NCBI RefSeq assembly: GCF_042186555.1
Contig: NC_133332.1
Coordinates: forward strand, 122,451,375-122,515,374
DNA: 64,000 nt
Direction of reading: 5' to 3'
Source of the DNA: Aquarana catesbeiana
Taxonomy: Eukaryota; Chordata; Amphibia; Anura; Ranidae
The position numbers were made by a program, and so were the translations under genes. Of this stretch, positions 55,119 through 64,000 are shown piece by piece (the stretch's first letter is position 1; the number at the start of each line of letters is the position of its first letter). Below the pieces are notes generated by a model that did no database searches, was not told where the DNA came from, and worked only from the letters and a program-made list of their open reading frames with translations.

Positions 55119-56095
55119 TGCACATGGGAACCACATATTAGAGGACTTATTTAGAATCAGAAATTTGGTCAGCAACCAAGGCCTCCTTACCAAACGTAAT
55201 ATCGGTTGAAGCCAACTACAAAGTGCTTACATGTTGGTACTTAGTCCCCGCCGGAATCGCTAAGTTCGCTTCTGATCACATTGCTGTTCTGAACTTGGTA
55301 CACACCTGCACACATGATGGAGTTGCCCAGTGGCGCAGGATTTTTGGAAAGCCATTTTTACACTTGCATCTGGGATGTTCGAACGCTCTCTCACACCAGA
55401 TCTGGCAACTGCCCTTCTAAACCTGAGGCTGGAATCTTAAACGCATAAACAATTTAAACTGTTAACCCAGCTCTTGACAGCAGCGAAACAGACAATAGCT
55501 AAGGCATGGAAAGCTCCTACCTGGACTGTGGCCAAGACTAAACACAGAATGAATTGCACTCTGCCGCATTTAAAGATGGAAGCCCTTGAAAAAGAGCACC
55601 TTAATAAATCGACAAATTATGGTGGCCATGAATTAAACACTGTCTACCACCAGATTTTGAAGTATCTGTGCTTCTGCCATGGTAAGAGGAACACAACTTT
55701 CTGTTCTATTCGACACCCTATCAGGGGAAGCTCTACATTCAGGGAATTTCTTCTCTTCTTCGTTCCCCTTTCCTTTCGCTACTGGTGTAACTAGGTTTCT
55801 ACACAGTAGACGGACAAACATAGTTTCCCATTTTTCATAGACTGTTGAATGTTAAGATTGCTCTAACTTAGTTTGTAAACCCCAGCTGGCCTCTTCATCT
55901 TATAATGGGATAAGCCATAGTCATCTTGCTCTAGAATTTTACTTTGTGGTATGTTAGCAGATAGGCTATGTTCAGCTAGGATTCTTTTCTGTGCCTGATT
56001 TATACCTACTCCGTCACAATGGTCTTCCATTGTATAATGTATGTTATGTTTTTTGTTGCTTTTTCTTCAATAAAATTATTGAACGAGAAAAAAAT
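55119..56095 (+). pseudogene. L1-like 3' fragment related to the inner LINE
   Basis: The plus strand shows, across frameshifts, EANYKVLTCWYLVPAGIAKF and then TAAKQTIAKAWKAPTWTVAK with TKHRMNCTLPHLKMEALEKE. These match NYKVLTRWYLVPARVAKY and TAAKQTVAKAWKSPT at the C-terminus of the inner LINE ORF2. A 3' UTR ends in CTTCAATAAAATTATTGAAC and an A-run near 56095. It is 5' truncated exactly at the neighbouring Tc1 TA, so the Tc1 may have inserted in it. Confidence 0.8.
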
Positions 56096-56736
56096 ATTAT
56101 CTGCTAATGTTCGTAGTGCTGAGAGCATATTGAAAATGTGAGCACACCAATTGTTTTTATCATTATTTCTTTTAATACGATGATAATACACTATGGGTAT
56201 GTCTCTCTCTCTCTCTCTTAAGTTTTTATGGATAACATATGACGATACCATGGGAATTGATGTGTTAAGGAGGCAGGAGCTCTTTAACTGCATAGTAGAT
56301 GTTATTTGTTGGAAATTTCTTGAGCGCATTAAGCCCTTTATAATCTGCGGTCCAGCAGATCTGAGGGTGTTTTTCTGGAGGATGGAGGGCATAGTTGGAG
56401 CACCAAAGAGTAAAATTGTCTCTAATATGCAGATATCTGGGATACACTTTTTGAAGTTGGAAAACGAGGAATATTGACATCACACAGAGACCATAGTTCA
56501 TACAGAGACTTTATTATTATGATACACACTTTATACAAATAGTTTTAAATTTAGCATTGCATATTGTTGTTTGTGTATTTTTAGAGAATCTTAAGCACTG
56601 TTTGTTTATTTTCTGTGTATTTATGCCGAATAATTTGAAGCTGTGTTCACTTACTTATTCAGTCATGAAATCCTTTTCGTATGCACATGAACGGCTACAT
56701 AAAGTGAACAAAGATTAACCTTATTTAGCAATCTAA
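56096..56736. other. Unassigned DNA
   Basis: Open frames at 56193-56477 (plus) and on the minus strand have no recognised family. A (CT)n microsatellite of about 8 units lies at 56202-56217. A left flank target TAA (56734-56736) marks the next MITE. Confidence 0.3.
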
Positions 56737-57140
56737 GATCCCTTTCACAATGGGGCGGTGCGGGTGATAGCGGTAAAGCGATGCTAGTTTTGCTTTGGCA
56801 CTGCTAGTGAGGCGCTTTTAACCCCCCCCAGAAAGGGTTAAAAAAGGGTTAAAAGAGGCCGCTTAGCGCTTCTTTCAAAGTGCTTTTAAGGCGATTTGAA
56901 AGCGGCGCCCATTCATTTCAATGTGCAGGGGCGGTGGAGGAGCGGTGTATACAGCGCTCCCACACCGCCCCAAAGATGCTGCTTGCAGGACTTTTTTTTC
57001 TGTCCTGCAAGCGCACCGCCCCAGTGTGAAAGCACTCAGGCTTTCACACTGGGGCTGCAGAAGAGGCAGTTTACAGGTGCTTTACAGGCGCTATTTTTAG
57101 CGCAAAAACGCCTGTAAAGCGAATCAGTGTGAAAGGGGTC
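56737..57140. mobile_element. Harbinger-type MITE
   Basis: TAA target duplications lie at 56734-56736 and 57141-57143. Ends are GATCCCTTTCACAATGGGG and, in reverse complement, GACCCCTTTCACACTGATTC. A second inverted pair (GCACCGCCCCAGTGTGAAAG) lies inside. 404 bp with no coding sequence. A 3-bp TAA duplication suggests PIF/Harbinger mobilisation. Confidence 0.78.
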
Positions 57141-57143
57141 TAA

Positions 57144-57549
57144 GTAAACCTACATTTTGCAAAATGAACATTCACTTTGCTAAGAGCCTTCTCTCCTTTA
57201 CTAAATTAATCTCTGTTTTTTTTTTTTTTTTTGATAGAGTGGAGAGGGATTAGGAAGTATGTCTACGCCCTATATCTGTCCTGGTTACTGTTATCATAAA
57301 GAGAAAAGGTGAAAGAAAACCCTACATTTTGTGTTGTCATCTGCACAAGAATAAAGGGGAAATCTTCCAATGGGAATGCTAATTCTGGTGACAACTCTAT
57401 CCAAAGTGAAAAAAAAACGTTTTTCCTTTCCTTCTACTTTAAGCTTATATTATTCACCATGAACAAAACTGAAACATATAGGTTCACTTTTACTGCCCCA
57501 GAACTAGTATGTGACACAGGAGTCAGACATGCCATGTAGACAAGACCGC
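57144..57549. other. Unassigned DNA
   Basis: A T-run lies at about 57216-57232 and an A-run at about 57411. No gene recognised. Confidence 0.3.
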
Positions 57550-57844
57550 TAATGACACGTACGCATGAGCGGACTTTTCGACTGGACTGGTGCAACGTAC
57601 CGAATCCGTTGGACAATCCGACCGTGTGTGGGCTTCATCGGACTTCCGACGGACCTTTTCGGTCCAAAACCTGACGGACTTTAGATTTGAAACATGTAAT
57701 GCCACGTACACATGAGCAGACTTTTCAACCGGACTGGTCCGACGGACTAAGTCTGGGGGACAATTCGACCGCGTGTGAGCTTCATTGGACCTGCAGCGGA
57801 CTTTTTTGGTCGAAAATCTGACGGCCTTTAGATTTGGAACATGT
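57550..57844. repeat. 147-bp tandem duplication of the MITE terminus
   Basis: Two diverged copies (57550-57696 and 57697-57844) each begin TAATG(A/C)CACGTAC and end GATTTG(A/G)AACATG. Both contain the TIR, so either could serve as the left end. Confidence 0.85.
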
Positions 57845-59066
57845 TTCAAATCTTTCCGGACCAAATACGATGCAAGGGCAGCTACAGCATCTGCCCGCAA
57901 GAATGTTTCCAGTGCGATCCTATCAAGCTGGATCTCGGCGACAGGGTACTATACATCTCGTGCTCGCTGCAATAGGAAAAACACATTTTCCTATTGCAGC
58001 GAGCGCGAGAAGGAGGCGACATTGTCCCTTAGGTCTGGTATGGATTTTAAGGGGAACCCCCTACGCCGAGAAAAACGGCGTGGGGGTCCCCTCAAAATCC
58101 ATATCAGACCCTTATCCGAGCACGCAGTCAGGAAAGGGGGTGGAGACGAACGGAGAAGAACGGAGAGCGGAGAAGAGGCTGGAGAGCGGGAGAAGAACCG
58201 GACACTGGGAGAAGAGGCCGGAGAGAGAGCGGAGAAGTCGGAAGAGACCCCCGAATTCAGAAGAAGAACCCCAGAGCTGCCTAATAAATTACTTTCAAAA
58301 CCTGTCTAGTGTGCTTTTTTATTGACACTTTTTTCCCCAGGTGAACGGGTAGGGGTACGATGTATCCCATACTCATTCACATAGGGTGGGGGGCCGGATC
58401 TGATGGCCCCCTTATTAAAGGGGGCTCCCGGATTCTGATAAGCCCCCCGCCCACAGACCCTGACAACCAATGCCCAGGGTTGTCTGGAATAGGCCCTTGT
58501 CCTCACCAACATGGGGACAAGGTGCTTTGGGGTGGGGGGGCCACAGGGCACCCCCCTTCCCCAAAGCACCCCCCCATGTTGAGGGCACGCGGCCTGGTAT
58601 GGTTCAGTGGGGGGCGCTCGCTCATCCCCACCCCCTTTCCTGACCGGTCAGGCTGCGTGCTCGGATGAGGGTCTGGTATGGATTTTGGGGGGACCCCCAC
58701 ACCGTTTTTTAGGTGTAGGGGGTTCTCCTTAAAATCCATACCAGACCTGAGGGCCTGTATGCTCTACGACGGGGCTTGCAAGGTGTTAATCTCGCCGATA
58801 AAAGCAGCGAGATTGACTTCCTTTTCTAGTCCCGTCATACCTCATCACATTCAAAATGAACAAACCTTAGTCCGTGTGTGGGCAAGTCCGTTCATTTGGA
58901 AGTCCGCCGTAACTCCGTCGAAAGTCCGTCGGGAAGACCGTCACCTATTCTGCCGGAAAGTCTGGTCGTGTGTGCGAGAGTCCGTTCATTTGGAAAGTCC
59001 GTCGGAAGTCCGTCGGAAGTCCGTCGGACCAGTCCGGTCGAAAAGTCCGCCCGTGTGTACGCTGCA
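57553..59066. mobile_element. Harbinger-type non-autonomous element with duplicated left end
   Basis: Left ends start TGACACGTACGCATGAGC (57553) and TGCCACGTACACATGAGC (57700). The right end finishes GTCCGCCCGTGTGTACGCTGCA (59045-59066), its inverse. The left flank is TAA; the right flank is TTA, so the duplication is imperfect. Inside are inverted GGTCTGGTATGGATTTT segments (58034 and 58670 against the reverse at 58095 and 58732). Proline- and arginine-rich open frames inside have no recognised family. Confidence 0.7.
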
Positions 59067-59303
59067 TTAGACATGCACTTGTTCAATAATTAGATGAATT
59101 AACAGCTTTTTGTAGAGTCTGTTTGCAGAGTGTTGCCACAATATATTAAAGTAGACCTTTTGTGAGACACATATATGGGGCCTACTATTTCTAACCTTCA
59201 AAAAAAAGCTAATTCTGGGGCTTTGTCTAGATACAGTACTTTGTGTCATACTCCCAAAGAGAGCAGATGAGTGTCTGAAAAATGCCAAAAAACATTACAG
59301 TTA

Positions 59304-59736
59304 TGCCCTGTACACACGATCGGACATTGATCGGACATTCCGACAACAAAATCCATGGATTTTTTCCGACGGATGTTGGCTCAAACTTGTTTTGCATACA
59401 CACGATCGCACAAAGTTGTCGGAAAATCTGATCGTTCTGAACGCGGTGACGTAAAACACATACGTCGGGACTATAAATGGGGCAGTAGCCAATAGCTTTT
59501 GTCTCTTAATTTATTTGGAGCATGCGTGGCACTTTGTGCATCGGAATTGTCCACACACACTCGGAATTTACGCAAACGGATTTTGTTATCGGAAATTTTA
59601 TAGCCTGCTCTCAAACTTTGTGTGTCGGAAATTCCGATGGAAAAAGTCCGATGGAGCCCACACATGGTCAGAATTTCCGACAACAAGCTCCGATCGCACA
59701 TATTCCGTTGGAAAGTCTGACCGTGTATACAGGGAA
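59304..59736. mobile_element. Harbinger-type MITE related to the 3398-10556 element
   Basis: Target duplication TTA at 59301-59303 and 59737-59739. Ends are TGCCCTGTACACACGATCGG and, reversed, CCGTGTATACAGGGAA. The left 200 bp match 10360-10556 in reverse (TTTTTTCCGACGGATGTTGG) and the right 200 bp match 3398-3640 in reverse (CAAACTTTGTGTGTCGG). It is therefore an internal deletion derivative that the nearby Harbinger transposase family could move. Confidence 0.88.
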
Positions 59737-59739
59737 TTA

Positions 59740-60057
59740 TACTTGTATCAGGTCATTGACTAAAAATATATAAATGCTGCGCTAAAATTACATAATTAAA
59801 ATAATCTATGTGAAAAATTATTAATAAAGAATATATTCGAGTCCTAATTGATAGTCCCAACAGTTGAAAATTCAATAAAAATCATAAATAAAATGATCTC
59901 GATGGAAACCCATTTATGGTACAACTGATTAAAGTCTAAAAATAAAAAAAAATAAAAATCCCAACTGTCCAATCAATAGCACTCAGTGATAAAACAAAGC
60001 AGAGTGTGTATATTCCCAACTGATTACCAGATTGCAAGCCAAATCGGGCAGGTGGCT
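59740..60057. other. AT-rich flank, possibly outer part of the Penelope-like terminal repeat
   Basis: No gene. The inverted repeat may extend into this region, but its partner lies beyond position 64000 and cannot be checked here. Confidence 0.4.
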
Positions 60058-60343
60058 TAACCCAGCCGGGGCCTTGATGTAAACCAGTCACAGTAGGGTG
60101 TGACAATTCACACTCACGTTGAATGTGCATTGAATCCACGAAAATTGAATTATCCCAAAAAGAATAAAGTGACAACATAGCGTAATACTGACACATAAAT
60201 TAGTAATTAAATAGAAAAGAGTGACACTCACATGGTGAAAAGAAAAAAAAATTCCATTAATTAAACACCCAGTGTTGTAAAAAAATTAATTAGCCACAGA
60301 TGCCACATGAAAGGTCTCCTTACCAGATAACAATTGATAAGTG
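60058..60343 (-). repeat. Left inverted terminal repeat of the Penelope-like element
   Basis: It reads TTAACCCAGCCGGGGCCTTG at the outer side and CCAGATAACAATTGATAAGT at the inner side. It is the reverse complement of 63715-64000 with scattered mismatches and small indels. Confidence 0.9.
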
Positions 60344-60348
60344 TAAAG

Positions 60349-61090
60349 TGTAAAAAGAAAAAGTATAATTGCGATCTGAACGATTATTATAATAATGTTG
60401 TTTTTGACTGGCAGAAGAAAATGTTGGAGGATACAGCCGGTCAGGCCAATATTGAGATGGAGGTGTCCACCCAGGGTTATGGGGATACCTCAGGTGGAAC
60501 ATTTAGACCACCCCAACATCCCAAAATAAATAAAAAGGGTCCTCCTATCAAATCACAGAGGGTTGGGCCCTCAGAGGTATCAATCCCCCTATAAAGTGCC
60601 AGGGGTCCATAAATCTAATAATGCCCTACCTAACCATTCTCAAAGTTTTGGCCCACCTAGGCCAAATTATGTCCAGGGTGGTGGTGGGTCGCATTTTACT
60701 CAGCCTCCCCCATGGAGAGGTGGGCACTATTCAGCGCCAAGAGGGCGGGCCATCAAAACGCCAATAGAAGTCGTGGTCAGAATGGAGGTTATCCTGAATG
60801 GTGGAGGTCTAACCAAAATTATGACTCCTTTGAGAGACCACCCTATCAAGACCCTTATGAGGGCAGTTGGGATTATAATGTACCCACGCATAACAAATTT
60901 TTCCCATTGAGTGATAGGAATCCCTTTGTTGAAGGTCATGATCCAGCTAGTATGTATGAACACCAACAGAGTGATTATGGCCTTTCTTTATCTTACCAGC
61001 CCCTTCAAGTCAGGCTCAATGAGTATATCACCAACATTTTATCTGGATTCAGGAACCATTCGGTTTCAAAGCATTATCGTCTAGTGCACA
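60349..61090 (+). pseudogene. ORF1-like remnant of the Penelope-like element
   Basis: Readable pieces in changing frames are KKYNCDLNDYYNNVVFDWQK, then low-complexity Gly/Pro/Asn/Gln-rich sequence (NNALPNHSQSFGPPRPNYVQ, PPWRGGHYSAPRG, RGQNGGYPEWWRSNQNYDSF), ending NPFVEGHDPASMYEHQQ. The basic/acidic start followed by a disordered tail resembles the upstream ORF of frog Penelope-like copies as I remember them. That assignment is from memory and tentative. Frameshifts make it non-functional. Confidence 0.45.
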
Positions 61091-61244
61091 TCATACCCAT
61101 CATAACATCAATACCCTTTTTTTAGGGATTGATAAATATAAACCTTACTGGCGGGGGAGCTCTATGGTGCGGGAAATTTCCAATCTTGAAATGGCTTGGA
61201 TCCATAGGATCAGAACATATGTACCCTATGGGTTGAATGTAGAT

Positions 61245-62613
61245 AGTACATAGTAGGTGAGGTTGAAAAAAGACACAAGTCCATCAAGTCCAACCTATGT
61301 GTGTGATTATGTGTCAGTATTTCATTACATATCCCTGTATGTTGCGGTCATTCAGGTGATTATCTAATAGTTTCTGGAAGCTATCAATGCTCCCCGCTGA
61401 GACCTCCGCCTGTGGAAGGGAATTCCACATCCTTGCCGCTCTTACAGTAAAGAACCCCCTACGTAGTTTAGGGTTAAACCTCTTTTCTTCTAATTGTAAT
61501 GAGTGGCCACGAGTCTTATTAAACTCTCTTCTGCGAAAAAGTTTTATCCCTATTGTGGGGTCACCAGTACAGTATTTGTAAATTGAAATCATATCCCCTC
61601 TCAAGCGTCTCTTCTCCAGAGAGAATAAGTTCAGAGCTTGCAACCTTTCCTCATAACTAAGATCCTCCAGACCCTTTATTAGCTTTGTTGCCTTTCTTTG
61701 TACTCGCTGCATTTCCAGTACATCCCTCCTGAGGACTGGTGCCCAGAACTGGACAGCATACTCCAGGTGCGGCCGGACCAGAGTCTTGTAGAGCGGGAGA
61801 ATTATCATTTTATCTCTGGAGTTGATCCCCCTTTTAATGCATGCCAATATTCTGTTTGCTTTATTAGCAGCAGCTTGGCATTGCATGCCATTGCTGAGCC
61901 TATCATCTACTAGGACCCCCAGGTCCTTTTCCATCCTAGATTCCCCCAGAGGTTCTCCCCCCAGTGTATAGATTGCATTCATATTTTTGCCACCCAAATG
62001 CATTATTTTACATTTTTCTACATTGAACCTCATTTGCCATGTAGTCGCCCACCCCATTAATTTGTTCAGGTCTTTTTGCAAGATTTCCACATCCTGCGGA
62101 GAAGTTATTGCCCTGCTTAGCTTAGTATCGTCTGCAAATACAGAGATTGAACTGTTTATCCCATCCTCCAGATCGTTTATGAACAAATTAAATAGGATTG
62201 GTCCCAGCACAGAACCCTGGGGAACCCCACTACCCACCCCTGACCATTCTGAGTACTTCCCATTTATCACCACCCTCTGAACACGCCCTTGTAGCCAGTT
62301 TTCAATCCATGTACTCACCCTATGGTCCATGCCAACGCACCTTATTTTGTACAGTAAACGTTTATGGGGAACTGTGTCAAATGCTTTTGCAAAATCCAGA
62401 TACACCACGTCTACGGGCCTTCCTTTATCTAGATGGCAACTCACCTCCTCATAGAAGGTTAATAGATTGGTTTGGCAAGAATGATTCTTCATGAATCCAT
62501 GCTGATTACTGCTAATGATATCATTCTTATTATTAAAATCTTGTATATAGTCCCTTATCATCCCCTCCAAGAGTTTACATACTATTGATGTTAGGCTAAC
62601 TGGTCTGTAATTG
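61245..62613 (-). mobile_element. 5'-truncated CR1 LINE
   Basis: Inserted in the Penelope-like coding end with the 7-bp direct repeat TGTAGAT (61238-61244 and 62614-62620). Its 3' UTR (61245-61313) contains AGTCCAACCTATGTGTG on the plus strand. No poly(A), as expected for CR1. Confidence 0.88.
61314..62612 (-). CDS. CR1-type reverse transcriptase, open but 5'-truncated
   Basis: The minus strand is open from the truncation point (NYRPVSLTSIVCKLLEGMIR) to the stop at 61314, about 430 residues with no lesion. Motifs in order: SSNQHGFMKNHSCQTNLL, VVYLDFAKAFDTVPHKRLL (first catalytic Asp), GVPQGSVLGPILFNLFINDL, ISVFADDTKLSRAI (catalytic Asp pair) and WQMRFNVEKCKIMHLG. The CR1 tail follows: YKTLVRPHLEYAVQFWAPVL, RRDVLEMQRVQRKATKLIKG and RAARMWNSLPQAEV. 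The endonuclease domain was lost by 5' truncation during retrotransposition. There is no start codon, so it is not an autonomous gene. Confidence 0.93.
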   Translation of the reverse strand, partial: NYRPVSLTSIVCKLLEGMIRDYIQDFNNKNDIISSNQHGFMKNHSCQTNLLTFYEEVSCHLDKGRPVDVVYLDFAKAFDTVPHKRLLYKIRCVGMDHRVSTWIENWLQGRVQRVVINGKYSEWSGVGSGVPQGSVLGPILFNLFINDLEDGINSSISVFADDTKLSRAITSPQDVEILQKDLNKLMGWATTWQMRFNVEKCKIMHLGGKNMNAIYTLGGEPLGESRMEKDLGVLVDDRLSNGMQCQAAANKANRILACIKRGINSRDKMIILPLYKTLVRPHLEYAVQFWAPVLRRDVLEMQRVQRKATKLIKGLEDLSYEERLQALNLFSLEKRRLRGDMISIYKYCTGDPTIGIKLFRRREFNKTRGHSLQLEEKRFNPKLRRGFFTVRAARMWNSLPQAEVSAGSIDSFQKLLDNHLNDRNIQGYVMKY

Positions 62614-62653
62614 TGTAGATGTGGACGTTAATGCTTTCATTGATAACTCATAA

Positions 62654-63714
62654 CATCTGGTTTTGCTTTTGTCTTTAGTGGCTCCCTTTTTTGTTTGCTA
62701 TTATCATTTCATCATCCAAGTGATTTTTTCCCTTTTTTAGTTTATTTAATAATCATTTTTATTAATTTATTTTAAATTTTTATCAGATATGTTAATTATA
62801 AAAATTTATTTTTTTACTGGTATAATTTAATAATAATAATGGCTATTTATTATGGTTCTATACTCTTATTGTATTTTTTGCACTGGTTTGCAATCTGGTG
62901 CTAGCAGTCATTTATTATCTTGGGTGATTGCCTAAATTACGTTTATGGATTAAAACTTTTTATTTTTATTTTTATATCTTAATTTATTTTTGACTAAATG
63001 AATTTGATTCCCTTATGTATATTAATGGCCTGTCATGCCTTTGATATAGTACATTTTTAAAATAACTTTAAGATGGAGTAGCATTTCCTCTATTTCCCCC
63101 CCTTTTTCAATAGCAGTTAATGGCTGCGCCCACACCTAAGATGGCACTTTGAGACTCTCTTTGCGGGACTCAAGGCGAGGCTTGGTGTACACATAAATGG
63201 TGGTTGTTCAGCACGCTGCCCGTTCCCCATTGAAAACGTCACCTTATGACGAAACGCGTCTGTGAGGTATGTGCTGACGTCACCACGTCGCCCCATTGAG
63301 GAGGACGGGAGTTTGTTTTTTGCCGGCCAGCATCGTTCTATCCTTTGTCATTTTTAAACAAGATCGTTTGTAAGTGATTTTTTATTTAATAAACTAGTTT
63401 ATACGATATCACACTATTCTGGCATTGTTCCATCTTTTTTGGGCATTGTTCCTTTACATCATGTGAATCGTGGAGCCCTCGGTTGAGGCTGCGGGGACGG
63501 ATTATCCACACTTCTATCTATTAAGCTGATTGTCCATCCGGTTGAATATCGATTTGCCTTCTAGAATCTGGCATCTGGTAAGAAGTTCGGTTGATGTTTC
63601 ACACAACTGCAAGATTCACAACTTGATATTTACCATCTGGTAAGCAGGTTTTCCGTGAGGTGTTCCGTGAGTGATCTTCTCACTCGCAGTTGGCTCAATC
63701 ACCTTTATGATTTG
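62654..63714 (+). other. 3' non-coding region of the Penelope-like element
   Basis: AT-rich, with TTATTTTTAT runs to about 63010, then GC-richer DNA carrying the hammerhead-like motif. Three CTGGTAAG words lie near 63575-63740, spaced about 60-95 bp. No gene. Confidence 0.5.
63236..63280 (+). ncRNA. Hammerhead-ribozyme-like motif in the Penelope-like element
   Basis: ACGTCA (63236-63241) pairs with TGACGT (63275-63280) as outer stem I. CTTATGA (63243-63249) stands for CUGANGA. GAAAC (63251-63255), the minimal stem III loop GC and GTC (63258-63260) are intact. Stem II has collapsed to one base, so as it stands it cannot form the standard fold. Position inside a Penelope-like element, in sense orientation, supports the identification. 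Confidence 0.5.
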
Positions 63715-64000
63715 CACTTATCAATTGTTATCTGGTAAGGAGGCCTTTTGTGTGGCATCCGTGGCTAATTAATTTTATACAACACTGGGTGTTTAATTAA
63801 TGGAATTTTTTTTTCTTTTCACCATGTGAGTGTCACTCTTTTCTATTTAATTACTAATTTATGTGTCAGTATTACGCTATGTTGTCACTTTATTCTTTTT
63901 GGGATAATTCAATTTTCGTGAATTCAACGCACATTCAACGTGAGTGTGAATTGTCATACCCTATTGTGACTGGTTTACACCAAGGCCCAGGCTGGGTTAA
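63715..64000 (+). repeat. Right inverted terminal repeat of the Penelope-like element (runs off the window)
   Basis: It starts CACTTATCAATTGTTATCTG and reaches the window end at CCCAGGCTGGGTTAA. It is the reverse complement of 60058-60343. Confidence 0.9.

Larger units (their letters stand above)
61091..62653 (+). pseudogene. C-terminus of a GIY-YIG/RT-type protein, split by CR1
   Basis: The plus strand encodes GIDKYKPYWRGSSMVREISN then LEMAWIHRIRTYVPYGLNVD up to 61244. After the CR1 (61245-62613) the frame resumes with VDVNAFIDNS and a stop at 62651-62653. A Trp/Ile-rich E(M/L)xWI...T..P.GLN ending is typical of GIY-YIG-bearing reverse transcriptases of Penelope-like elements. The catalytic part is deleted. 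Confidence 0.6.
60058..64000 (+). mobile_element. Penelope-like retroelement with inverted terminal repeats, incomplete
   Basis: Two inverted copies (60058-60343 and 63715-64000, about 286 bp each within the window) flank a core. The core has an ORF1-like low-complexity segment and the C-terminus of a GIY-YIG/reverse transcriptase-type protein, split by a CR1. Inverted terminal repeats plus a GIY-YIG tail fit Penelope-like elements. DIRS-type elements also have inverted repeats and are the main alternative; no tyrosine recombinase is visible. Most of the reverse transcriptase is deleted. The right edge is outside the window. Confidence 0.6.

Noticed and set aside
58306..58739. Pro/Arg-rich open frames in the 57.5-59 kb MITE
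   Set aside because: They overlap inverted GC-rich repeats and have no family resemblance.

Overview
The window looks like genomic DNA of a frog. The repeat types point to a ranid-like neobatrachian with a large, transposon-rich genome, but that is an inference from remembered repeat families, not a database match. The reasons are a vertebrate-type adenosine-receptor exon, AT-rich intergenic DNA, spliced transposase genes, and dense piggyBac, PIF/Harbinger, Tc1/mariner, hAT, L1-like, CR1 and Penelope-like elements. There are no bacterial-style operons, and I recognised no tRNA, rRNA or CRISPR array.

Layout. 1-0.9 kb: one probable host feature, the first coding exon of an A2-type adenosine receptor on the minus strand; its conserved splice-donor position is not a GT. 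1-3.4 kb: minisatellite and unassigned DNA. 3.4-10.6 kb: a complete PIF/Harbinger element (TAA target duplication) with a two-exon transposase that reads intact, plus decayed MADF and Myb-like DNA-binding genes. 10.7-11.5 kb: a non-autonomous hAT element with an 8-bp target duplication. 12.3-17.7 kb: an L1-like fragment interrupted by a Tc1 element, next to a decayed piggyBac copy. 18.0-19.4 kb: two Tc1 remnants back to back. 19.9-30.3 kb: one 5'-truncated L1-like copy split by a full-length piggyBac with an intact 632-residue transposase and by a second L1-like copy; target duplications mark both insertions. 32.5-34.0 kb: another piggyBac remnant. 34.0-37.5 kb: mostly unassigned. 37.5-52.1 kb: a three-level nest, a non-autonomous piggyBac containing a full-length L1-like element that contains a second full-length L1-like element. 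52-59.7 kb: piggyBac-type and Harbinger-type MITEs, a Tc1 remnant, an L1 tail and minisatellites. 59.8-64 kb: a Penelope-like element with inverted terminal repeats, broken by a CR1 insertion.

The coding content works as independent selfish elements, not as a pathway. The two best candidates for recently active genes are the piggyBac transposase (22166-24064) and the Harbinger transposase (7955-10076). The L1-like ORF2 genes carry only a few lesions, which suggests fairly recent insertion.

The least expected signal is a set of four dispersed motifs (about 11.8, 19.5, 30.95 and 63.25 kb) with the layout of minimal hammerhead ribozymes, as known from Penelope-like retroelements. One lies inside the Penelope-like element. 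One keeps a perfect CTGATGA/GAAA core.
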